From positions 1,337,874-1,401,873 of the forward strand of contig NW_021940919.1 in NCBI RefSeq assembly GCF_004337985.1: a DNA stretch of 64,000 bases, in the 5' to 3' direction. The notes under the pieces were generated by a model. It was not told where the DNA came from. It saw nothing but the letters and a program-made list of their open reading frames with translations, and did not search any database. Source of the stretch: Pyricularia pennisetigena. Taxonomy: Eukaryota > Ascomycota > Sordariomycetes > Magnaporthales > Pyriculariaceae. The number at the start of each line of letters is the position of its first letter. The first letter of the stretch is position 1. Of this stretch, positions 9,774-19,591 are shown piece by piece. The translations under genes and the position numbers were made by a program.

Positions 9774-11425
9774 CCTTATTCCTGAAGCCCAGAGCTCCAC
9801 AATTGAGCGTGGTTCAACTGCGGCTTTGCAATGTACCTGTGTGTCCATCCAAAGAACGTTCTAGTTCAGGTCTGAGGACAATTTGTCGATTTTCGCCGTT
9901 TATGGCGGTATTTTTGGCCTTTTTTCGACCGACACTCCTTTATTATTCCACAACCACGCAAAATATTAAAAAAAGAAAATATCGTTGAAAATAGCGTTTG
10001 ATACCGCTATTAGCAGCAATTTGATTTATTTATTTATTTATTATAATGGCCGAATTGGATACCACCTGCCTTTAATCCGTTCATGGCGGAACTGTTTTTT
10101 CGATCTTTTTTTCGATTTTCGATTTTTTTAATATTATTTGTGATTTTTGACCAAATTTTATATTTTTCGCACGTGGATGGTCGTATATATATATACACCG
10201 TTGTTAGAAGTTCTGGTATATAGATCGCACTATATAAGCAGCTAAATAAACGGATAGGTAACGTAAAGATATTTTAATGTATAATTTACAATCGGAATTC
10301 GTTTATAATTTTACCAATTTTAATGATAATGAAACCAGAATTACAGGGATTGAGTAACGTATATAAACAAACGGCTACGCTCAATCCAGCTCATAATATT
10401 CGTTTTAAAAATATTTTTATATAAACAAATTCTAAATATATATTTTTGATCGATTTTTTGCTTTGTTTTATTAATTTTATATTTTATGATTTTGCGGCCA
10501 AACTTTAATCATTTTGCACATGAGGGATGGTACACTTATATTTAATATGATGTTCCAACTTGGTATATATATCTAATTCTTCAAGCCGTTCAATAGGCGG
10601 ATAGGTAAAATGTATGTAATTCTTTATATAATTTACAATCGAAAGGCATTTGTGTTTTTACCAATTTTCACAGTAGTAAAACCAGAACTTCAGGGATTAA
10701 ATAAAATATATAAAGAAACGCTAACGTGAGATCTGATTCGTAATACCCGTCTATATTATTTTATTATACTAGGAAATGTTAAATTTGTCCTTTTTTTCTA
10801 TTTTTTGCTTTATTTAATTAAATAAACATTATAAAAATGAAGTTAATTAGCGATTGTATATAGGTGTTTAACAAAATGGGAATACTAAAATATCATTTTA
10901 TTTGAAACTTATTTGCGTAAAGCATTCAGTTTTTCGACAAATGAATAAATAATATAAAAATATTAATAAAAACTTTGTTCCAAACGATAATTGCATGCAT
11001 TCTGTGGTTTTTAATCCGCTTAATCATAAATACTAATACTTGGCCTTAAACCAGTATTATTTATTATTATTCAGAACATTATTGAAATATTATAATAAAA
11101 TACAAGTTCTACTAAATATTAAAATCTCTTTCCAAATAAATTAAGTATAAGGACGTGGTTTTTAATACCGAATTCCTTAAGCTCTAATTAATTTAACGCA
11201 TGTTATTTTATATTTTTATAATTTTTAATTAATGTTTTATTTATGAGAATAATAAGCTTATATTATAAGTTTAAGTTTATTATTCTCATGTTATTCGTAT
11301 ATTTAATTGCATACCGTAATTATACTGATTTGTAGCTATTATATTTTAAATATAATGTGTTACTTATACCGCTGTTTAATTGGTTGCGCATGAAAAATTC
11401 AACTAATTGCATTTAACGTGCGGTC
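9774..11425 (+). repeat. Family H copy, left and central part
   Basis: Starts at a left TIR (TAGTCTCAGGCC) and follows the same order of blocks as 19592-21140: the GGCGGTATTTTT region, TACCGCTATTAGCAGC, GACCAAATTTTAT, and the repeated 'tttacaatcgaa' units. It is interrupted by a 49-bp R1-derived insert at 11242-11290 and cut by R1 at 11426. The last ~60 bp (11365-11425) belong to a short repeat also found around the 138-bp R1 element near 2700-2912. No coding capacity was seen. Confidence 0.65.
11242..11290. mobile_element. 49-bp R1-derived micro-element with TSD
   Basis: The sequence from TATGAGAATAAT to ATTATTCTCATG is a single AAGCTTATA-type palindrome flanked on both sides by the R1 terminus. 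It is bounded by a perfect TTATT duplication (11237-11241 and 11291-11295). Comparison with 21060-21095 shows family H sequence running through the empty site. It is the smallest R1 form seen and is almost entirely foldback sequence. Confidence 0.8.
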
Positions 11426-12200
11426 TATGAGAATAATAAGCTTATATTATAGGCTTAAATACGTAATATATACTACGATGCATGATTATGCACAATTGTG
11501 CATAAATATTATGCAATGCATAAAAGAATAATAAGCTTATATTATAAGCTTGAGCACGTAGTAAATACTACGATGCATAATTATGCACGATGATGTATAA
11601 ATATTATGCACAATACTGCATAACCTTTATGCAATGTATAACGTGTATTAATCAAATAATGCAATACAATTGCATACAATTCATGCATGTACACTTTTAA
11701 CCTATTTGGGCAAAAGAAATGAACGCAAATCATTTGCAGATTATACGATCCACAGGCAAACCTATTTTGGTAAAAATAAAACGCATGACATAAATACAGG
11801 TAAGGGTTTTGAAGATTGCGTCATACAACGTTTCAAATATGAGACGCTCAAAATAGCCACATATATAAATAGGTGAACGCTAGTGCGTTGTTTTATTTTA
11901 TCCTAGTTGGGAAAATAAAATGCAAACCCTAATACGTGGATTTGCAATACATGGATTGCCACATGCAATACTTTTGCAGATAAATAGGGAAGCGAAGAGT
12001 TTCCCGCCTTAGAATTAGAGGAAGTTTTATGATCTATCTATCGATCTATCTATCCATCGATCTCTCGATTCATTCAACCATTAATACAATTCTTACCTCT
12101 ATCTATCTTACTTATAAAAGTGACCTTTTTCCCCTTATATATATCTACCTTATACGGATATATTCACTTTACAATTTATCACATAACCTTCTTTTTAACA
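11426..12200 (-). mobile_element. R1 solo-LTR-like element
   Basis: A full short-variant R1 on the minus strand, from TATGAGAATAAT (11426) to CTTTTTAACA (12200), with the usual internal order and GATC/GATA microsatellite. The flanks differ (CGGTC left, GTATA right). The left side is the short repeat attached to family H and the right side is the start of gypsy-B, so the copy sits on a rearrangement junction. Confidence 0.85.
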
Positions 12201-12949
12201 GTATATATCCATGGATTATGAAAAGAAGGAATTAGAATTATCCTCATTTCCGTTGACGCAAAATTTAATTCGTTAAAACTTAAGAAAGGAATTTTAACCG
12301 CAAATAATTATTACAAAATAAAAGCGAACCACGTTTTATATACCAAGGAAAAATAATTGTAAAAACCTTAATTTTAAAAAAATGACTTTAAATTCCCACG
12401 AAAATTCGGATTTAAACACCATTAGGATAGTACTGTTTTTCGGGTCCACCTTTATAGGGGATAAATAGGAGGATCTTAAAATGTACATCGAAAATATAAA
12501 AACTCAGGTTTATTATTTGGTGAAAAAGGATAAAGAACCCGAGCAATGGAATATATAATATCAAATGCTGTTTAGGCAGGGTCTTAAAAGCAAGGCCGAA
12601 TATTGGTATAAAAGCCTTCCCACCATGGATATTAGGAGAAATTGGGACACCCTATAAACGGAAATTTTTAAAAAGTTCAACCCTGAAATTTCGTCTCAAA
12701 AATGAACCAATATGCTAAAACGGGAAAGAGTTCAGCAAATCGCGACTTTTGGTAAAAAACCAAATAAAAGATTCAAAAAGTATTTGGAAAGGGCTGAAAA
12801 TTTTGATTTCCGTCTATTAGCCGGGATTAAAAAAAAGCGAACTGGAACAGCCCTGCCCTTAACCTCATAACCAAAATACCTAATAGCATTAATGGAATCA
12901 CTTTGCAGCAAAAAATCTTTGACTCTCTGAAAAACCTGTAACTTATATC
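12201..12949 (+). pseudogene. gag: gypsy-B gag, N-terminal part
   Basis: Decayed Ty3/gypsy-type gag. Readable segments include MYIENIKTQVYYLVKKDKE near 12481-12540, a capsid-like stretch QGLKSKAEYWYKSLPTMD near 12580-12630, and RERVQQIATFGKKPNKRFKK near 12720-12780. The arrangement (W-Y-S-L-like capsid core, then basic segments, then a zinc knuckle after the R1 insertion) fits a retrotransposon capsid. Several TAA/TAG stops interrupt it. The reading resumes after R1 at 13932. Confidence 0.65.
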
Positions 12950-13931
12950 TGTTAAAAGGAAGGTTATGGAATGAATTGTGAGGTGGATATCTGTATGAGG
13001 TAGATATATATAAGGGGAAAAAGGTCACTTTTTATAAGTAAAATAGAGGTAAAACTTATATTGATAGTTCACAGTTGGTTTTCTGTGAATTAGGAATCCG
13101 TAGTTAATCGAATAGATAGATAATGGATGGATGACTGGATAGATCGATGGATAGATCCTAAAACTTCCTCTAATTCTAAGGCGGGATACTTTTCCCTATT
13201 TATCTGCAAAAGTATTGCATTTGACAATCCATGTATTACAAATCCACGTATTAAGGTTTGCATTTTATTTTCCCAATTAGGATAAAATAAAACAACGCTT
13301 CAGCGTTCACCTATTTATATATGTGGCTATTTTGAACGTCTCATATTTGAAACGTTGTATGACGCAATCTTCAAAACCTTACCTGTATTTATGTTATGCG
13401 TTTTATTTTTACCAAAATAGGTTTGCCTGTGGATCGTATGATCTGCAAATGATCTGCGTTCATTTCTTTTGCCCAAATAGGTCAAAAGTATACATGCATG
13501 AATTGTGTGCAATCGTATTGCATTATTTAATTAATACACGTTATACATTGCATAAAGGTTATGCAGTATTATGCATAATAATTATGCATTATTATGTATA
13601 ATAATTATGCATCATTGTGCATAATAATTATACATCATTGTGCATAATTATGCATCGCAGTATTTACTACGTGCTTAAGCTTATGATATAAATTTATTAT
13701 TCTTTTATGCATTGCATAATATTTATACATAGTTGTGCATAATTATGCATCGTAGTTTATATTACGTATTTAAGCTTATAATATAAGCTTATTATTTTTT
13801 TATGCACTGCATAATAATTTTGCATAATTGTGCATAATTATGTATCGTAGTATATATTACGTGCTTAAGCTTATAATATAAGCTTATTATTCTTATATTT
13901 AAACCTATGATATAAGCTTGTTATTGTTATG
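12950..13931 (+). mobile_element. R1 element with ATATC duplication
   Basis: Runs from TGTTAAAAGGAAGG (12950) to TTGTTATG (13931), flanked by ATATC at 12945-12949 and 13932-13936. It carries four successive palindromic terminal repeats instead of the usual two or three. The outermost ends in GTTATG, as in the miniature at 298-436. Its internal microsatellite is a diverged GATG/GATA run. Confidence 0.85.
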
Positions 13932-15060
13932 ATATCTTGGAAAAATAACTATTCAATTTTCAAAGCGACTTTTTCCAGGGTCTATAAAATAGGTAAGGTA
14001 ATGGCCATAAGTATTCCACCCCAACAAAGCACGATTACACCGAATTTGAAGAAAACGGCGTTAATCGAACGGTCAAAAACCTCGCAAATATTGTAAATAA
14101 TTTTAGGAAATTATAAGTTAACCATTAAATCGGACGCCCTAGCAAAGCTCCTCAAGAACGCGGGATCGAATCAGGAAACTGGAAACCCCGTCAAATACAA
14201 TAATAATAGGTACTATAAACCACTTAAAGCCAGAATACTCAGGCTTACAATAATTAAAGTAAATAAAGAAATCGAGGAACGTGGGAAATTATCCCGGGGA
14301 ATTAAACTGCTGGAATTGCTATAAAAAAGGCCATATAACCGGAAATTGTCTTTACCCCAAAAATGGACAGACATATACTGAAAATGCCAAGGAATTTCAA
14401 CTTCCCCGACGGGAATATATCCAACTTATTCCTGCTACTAAAAACAGTTTAATTAAAATCCGACGGACAAAAATGGAGGAATTATTAATCGTCGAGCCCG
14501 ACTCTACATACGCATTTGATAACGACTTTAAAATATAAGTTAAAAATTTGGAATTAAAACATACCCAATTTGGAATGGACAGCAAGAAATGCATAAAAAT
14601 TTAAAAAAGAATTATCCCGTTAAGAACATTCAAAATTAAAACAACCGATTCAAATACAATCCAATGACTAAGCCTAGAGGTAATGGTTAATTATAACCCA
14701 GCCCGTTACCTCCCCAGCGGCCAATCATATATATTTCGGATTAAAAAATAGATGATACGCCCGCTTTCGAATTCAAACGTCGGGATAACGCCAAATTAAA
14801 AAAATTGGCCAAACGATTAACCGAAATAAAAACAAACAGGAAGAATATCCTCAAAATCATCCGGGAAGCTCGAAAAGTAACGAAACCTCATTTTCAAAAA
14901 AAAAAGATTAATAAAAAACCTAAAAACGCTAAACCATTAGCAATTAGGAATAATCCGGATTACCCAAGTCAATTTAACTTCCTGGAAGAATTAAGCCAAA
15001 CAACCATTCCTATTCCAATTAAATTAATATGTGGAAGAATACAATTAACCGATTAGGAAC
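13932..15060 (+). pseudogene. gag: gypsy-B gag C-terminal part with zinc knuckle
   Basis: Gag continues after the R1 insertion. At 14281-14538 an open stretch of 85 codons reads from GNYPGELNCWNCYKKGH and contains an intact CCHC zinc knuckle: C-X2-C-X4-H-X4-C (CWNCYKKGHITGNC). Such knuckles bind the element's RNA during packaging. Downstream (14805-15056) the sequence is lysine-rich (AKRLTEIKTNRKN). The knuckle is one of the few RNA-binding motifs left intact in the window, but the ORF around it is broken. Confidence 0.8.
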
Positions 15061-15838
15061 TTTAACAGAGATTTAAAATAACCAAAAATAAAGGGCAAAA
15101 TCGAACTCAGGCGAACCGAATCGAAATTAACCTCCCAAATGTCGAAAACACCCTAAAATGGGGGATTGAATAAAAGGGTTAACTAATGCTAAATGCATAA
15201 AGGGAAAGGCAAAAGCACCATTTTAAATCAAAATAAACACAACCTCGAATACCCTTCGCAAGACGGATAAAATTGAAAAACCCAAACTCCAATATTTCCA
15301 AATAAATTCAAACAATAAATACACAATTTACGCCATAATTTATACGGGATTAACGATGGACGTTATCCCACCGGGCGTGGTCAAAAAGCTCAAATTGCCA
15401 ATTACGATTTTCGAAAAACTTTGGAAAATCAAAATGGCGAACGGTATTTACCAGAAAGTGATTAAACTTGCAGCAATTATATGTTAATATAAATATATTC
15501 TAATTCCCATTTTTTGGTGGGCAGTAGGAGGGCTTTTAACCAGACTTTTATTATTGGCACATAACCTTTTTTAAACAAATTCAAATCATCGTTAATTTGA
15601 CCATGAAAATTGCCATTTCGCGGAATTGTAATGGTAAAATATTAATCGTCCCGTTATAAAATACGATTAACAATTACCCGGCTCCTTTTGGAATTAAACC
15701 CGAAAAAGGAGGTATTTGACCTTTTATTGGATTTAACGACGTTAAACCAAAATAAAAATCAAATTCGAGGATGATAATAATAAACCCGCCAATTAAAACG
15801 AGAAGGATTGTTTTTATATTATATTTACCCTTACATAA
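15061..15838 (+). pseudogene. gypsy-B protease-region remnant
   Basis: A retropepsin-like segment is visible near 15310-15480: YAIIYTGLTMDVIPPGVVKK, then LKLPI and KMANG. This follows the family pattern D[TS]GA...ISP..VKKLxLP...ANG. The catalytic Asp of DTG reads as Tyr here (YTG), so it is dead or misframed. RT and integrase are missing; only unassignable AT-rich sequence follows up to the LTR at 15839. Confidence 0.5.
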
Positions 15839-16497
15839 TGTGAGCATGGCTAGCGCAGGGCTAATTAAATTAGCTACCCTGCATTACCTCCTAACGGCTA
15901 GCACAAGCTGATTCTATTAGTCACCCTGCATCGAATAAATAAATAAATAACAAATAAAACGTATACGCGTTTATACACACAAAGCTTTATATATCACGTC
16001 TTTGTTCATAGTTTTAACAACAAAACAAATACGTCATACATAATCTAGCTTAGTGGTATAATGCACGTACTATAATCTATATCATATATACGTTGAAGTG
16101 CGTGGGTTCGAATCCCGTTGTGGTCGCAGATTTTCTGTGCATGCCTAAGCACAATAGGCCGTTAGGCTCAATGGGCCGTTAGGCTCAATAGGTCGGCAGG
16201 TTAGTCACATGAATAAGGCCAAATCATGTGACGTGACCCCGCATTCCGGACATCCGGATCGAAGATCTGCACCTACGGATTCGAACACGTAATTCATAAC
16301 TTAGCCTTAGATTTAACACCTTTATAACCTTCATCGATTCAACGATTCAACGAATCGATTGTGCAACAACAATATATCATCTCTATAACCCGCTAACAGA
16401 CGGTTATCTGCCATTTCAACGTTCCATCAGCCTTATACGTGATCCACTTTTCCCCGCGTTCAAGATTAAGCTTATTCTATCTCGTAACCTCCTCACA
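15839..16497. repeat. LTR-D, solo or terminal LTR
   Basis: A 659-bp segment bounded by short inverted termini TGTGAG (15839) and CTCACA (16497), giving TG..CA ends typical of an LTR. It is noticeably richer in G+C and less RIPped than its surroundings. The flanking pentamers (CATAA and TTAAC) do not match. It lies between gypsy-B and copia C1 and may be the 3' LTR of gypsy-B, whose other end is lost. No second copy was found in the window. It contains a tRNA-like sequence at 16046-16115. Confidence 0.55.
16046..16127 (+). other. tRNA-like sequence with A and B boxes
   Basis: TAGCTTAGTGGTA (16046-16058) matches a Pol III A box, and GGTTCGAATCC (16105-16115) is a perfect B box within GTGGGTTCGAATCCCGT. 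The boxes start 59 bp apart, about 15 bp more than in an intronless tRNA. GCAC and GTGC can pair around a 31-nt loop, as in a tRNA with a short intron. The seven bases before the A box do not pair with the 3' strand TGTGGTC, so a functional tRNA gene is unlikely. A tRNA pseudogene or a SINE head is possible. Confidence 0.5.
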
Positions 16498-16695
16498 TTA
16501 ACCCTGTATTTTAGTGGATTTCGACCATTGAAAATAGCAATGAGCCCTGTAATTGGTAATTACAGGCTTATACCCGTTAAAAGGGAAACGGTATAGCAAA
16601 TCCTAGATTTAAGAAGTTATTTACCCTTAAGCGATTAGGTTAGTTAATTGTAGCTATAATTAGCGAATTGGAATTATAACTTAGGTTACCCTATA

Positions 16696-18219
16696 ATGGA
16701 AAACACCCCTACATCGGGCTTTCCAGGCCCAATTCCAATAAATAGGGGGCCTAAACCCAGCCCGACGAAGTTTTAACCGCTAAATTACAGGCCCAAAACC
16801 TGCAATTAAAAGCGTTAACCACGCAAATGGATCAATTTTAAAAAACAATTCAACAATTAACTACCCTGTTAACAATAATATGAGAATAATAAGCTTATAT
16901 TATAAGCTTCAACACGAGATATATACTAGGATGCATAATTATGCACAACTATGCATAAATATTATGCAATGCATAAAAGAATAATAAACTTATATCATAA
17001 GTTTAAGCACATAGTAAATACTATGATGCATAATTATGCACAATGATATATAATTATTATGCACCATGATATATAATTATTATGCACAATAATGTATAAT
17101 TAGTATGCGCAGTGATGCATAATTATTACCTAAAAAGTGGCTATTCGACTAATTCTAGTGGTATTATGGGTTTTAAGACCCCTAATAGCGGAAATTCGGA
17201 TATTAAATCCGCTACCGCACCCATTGATCCACCTAGTAACCTAATTTTTGGTGACGGGATAGGTAAAAAACTATCGAAACGGATATTTTCCTCCCCCGAA
17301 AATTGTAAATTAGTAGGGGCTATTAATTACGATCTGTGGAAACAGGCGTTACTAATACGATTTAGGGCTATAAAAGCAGCGGAATTTATTTTTAACCCTG
17401 AAACTGGCTAAACTCTGCCGGAACACGAACAATTAGTTTCATTATTGCTTATAAAAAAACAATTTAACCAAAAAACCTTCAAAATCCATTGCATGACATT
17501 TCAGCCCCGTGACGGCTTATAAAACCTTGGAAAATAGCTATTCCGTTGCACCCGAAATTAGCCGAAATTCGCTATATCGGGAATTCCACGCTTTAAATTT
17601 TTCGGAATTTAAAGGATTAATACCTGAATTTAACAGCCGTTTCAACTTACTAATAGCTAAATTAGCGAATAATAACGTGCAAATTAACCCCGTAAATGTA
17701 CGAATTCAGTATTTACGGGCTTTGGAGGGGACATTCCCTATTTGGACCGAACGCCAACGGAGTACCCAACGGGCCCTGCAGGTTATAGGCCAAAATTCGG
17801 AAAAATTAAATTTGCAATACCTTATGGCGGACCTTATATCCGAAGATTCGATTTCAGGTTTCATAACGGCTAAAGCTGCTAATTATAAATCTGAAGGCAA
17901 AAAATTGGGTAAAGAAAACGCTAAAAAGGCGTTAAAAAGAAAAATAATGGGTAGGAAAACACCTTTAAATTACGAAAAAAAGTAAAAACTTTAATTCGGA
18001 TTCTGCTTTTACACAAAATATTAAATCCTCCTCCAGCGAATTAACCGCTGGAACGTCCATAGTTTTTATGGATTTCGAATTATTTACGGGCTCAATTCAA
18101 GTTGACTTGAACGAATGCGTAACGTATAACGCCTTGCAATAAAAAGTTGATTCCGCTATTAGCGGAATTATAAAATTACGTTCGGATTCGTATTCGGAAA
18201 CCGATATTGGTAAAACGTT
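16696..18219 (+). pseudogene. gag: Copia C1 gag remnant
   Basis: Starts at ATG 16696 (MENTPTSGFPGPIP). A small deletion shifts the frame into a coiled-coil-like run (AKLQAQNLQLKALTTQMDQ). After the R1 fragment it continues as LVGAINYDLWKQALLIRFRA (17311-17370). This is the start of a copia-type gag (UBN2-like fold; family inferred from the pattern). The longest open piece, 17509-17985, holds LYREFHALNFSEFKGLIPEF and FNSRFNLLIAKL, conserved in C2 and C3. The C-terminal part is basic and Ser-rich. No zinc knuckle is seen, which is unusual for copia gag. The product would be the capsid; it is interrupted by stops and two R1 insertions. Confidence 0.8.
16879..17128 (-). mobile_element. Truncated R1 element
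   Basis: Only the terminal-repeat half of R1 is present: TATGAGAATAAT at 16879, two palindromic units, then five or so 22-bp ATGCATAATTATTATGCACAA-type repeats. The rest of the element is missing. Comparison with the C3 gag shows it interrupts 'CTGTTAAC/ACCTAAAAAG'. A clean 5-bp duplication cannot be fixed. Confidence 0.75.
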
Positions 18220-18224
18220 AAAAC

Positions 18225-19145
18225 TATAAGAATAATAAGCTTATATTATAAGCTTAAGCACGTAATATATACTACGATACATAATTATGCACAATTATGC
18301 ATAATTATTATGCAGTGCATAAATATAATAAGCTTATATTATAAGCTTAAATACGTAATATATACTACGATGCATAATTATGCACAACCATGCATAAATA
18401 TTATGCAATGCATAAAAGAATAATAAACTTATATCATAAGTTTAAGCACGTAGTAAATACTACGATGCATAATTATGCACAATGATGTATAATTATTATG
18501 CACAATAATGCATAATTAATATGCACAACAATGTATAATTATTATGCACAATACTGCATAACCTTTATGCAATGTATAACGTGTATTAATTAAATAATGC
18601 AATACAATTGCACACAATTTATGCATGTATACTTTTGACCTATTTGGGCAAAAGAAATGAACGCAGATCATTTGCAGATCATACGATCCACAGGCAAACC
18701 TATTTTGGTAAAAATAAAACGCATGACATAAATACAGGTAAGGTTTTGAAGATTGCGTCATACAACGTTTCAAATATGAGACGTTCAAAATAGCCACATA
18801 TATAAATAGGTGAACGCTAAAGCGTTGTTTTATTTTATCCTAATTGGGAAAATAAAATGCAAACCTTAATACGTGGATTTGTAATACATGGATTGCCACA
18901 TGCAATACTTTTGCAGATAAATAGGGAAGAGTTTCCCGCCTTAGAATTAGAGGAAGTTTTATGATCTATCTATCTATTGATCTATCGATCCATCGAACTA
19001 TCGATCTCTCGATTCATTCAACCATCAATACAATTTTTACCTCTATCTATCTTACTTATAAAAGTGACCTTTTTCCCCTTATATATATCTACCTTATATA
19101 GATATATTCACTTCACCATTCATCACATAACCTTCCTTTTTTACA
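18225..19145 (-). mobile_element. R1 element with AAAAC duplication
   Basis: A full R1 (921 bp) on the minus strand between perfect AAAAC copies (18220-18224 and 19146-19150). It splits the copia C1 gag from the protease region. It keeps many CpA dinucleotides and is nearly identical to the copies at 30010, 43955 and 57916 over the central 600 bp. Confidence 0.9.
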
Positions 19146-19150
19146 AAAAC

Positions 19151-19582
19151 CACATGTTTTAGCAGCTAGTTCTAAAGCTAGAGCGAAACCTGGACGAGGC
19201 GAAAAAAGGACCCCTAAACCTTGGAAATTAGGTTACCTTATCCTGTACGATACAAATAGCACGCACCATATATTTGCAAATAAGCAATTTTTTACCGATT
19301 ATACCCCCGGTTTTACAGTAGAAACCGGTACAGGAAATGGCCCTATTACACCTATGGGCACCGGAACTGTAAAAATACAGGTCCGTTACGGTAAAAAAAC
19401 TGACGAATTCAAACAAGTTACGTTAAATAACGTTTTATATATCCCTTCGTTTGGAATAAATATCGTTAATGGCTTTATACATTATAATATAGGGGGTATA
19501 TTATTAAAAGATACGCTGTACGATAAGGATAGCAAAGCGTAGGAACGCCTAAACACCGCTAAACATTCGTTTTATTTAAAGG
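19151..19582 (+). pseudogene. pol: Copia C1 protease / GAG-pre-integrase region
   Basis: The reading is open for about 130 codons: KPGRGEKRTPKPWK, then LYDTNSTHHIFANKQFF near 19237-19290. This is the copia protease active site; C2, C3 and C4 have DTG where C1 has DTN (GGT-to-AAT, two G-to-A changes). It continues with VRYGKKTDEFKQVTLNNVLY and SFGINIVNGF (19381-19470), the typical protease tail. Family H interrupts it at 19592, and the frame resumes at 21453 with GCDILIRNNVISNYAY. Confidence 0.85.
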
Positions 19583-19591
19583 TTAAAGGGT

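Noticed and set aside
12029..12235. ORFs reading MIYLSIYLSIDLSIH and similar
   Set aside because: These are translations of the GATA/GATC microsatellite and TATA region of R1; composition, not coding.
18608..18793. Recurring ~61-codon ORF in several R1 copies (MHTIHACILLTYLGKRN type)
   Set aside because: It is open in some copies only, starts in a repeat array and varies by indels. Conservation equals that of the non-coding flanks, so it is a by-product of sequence identity.
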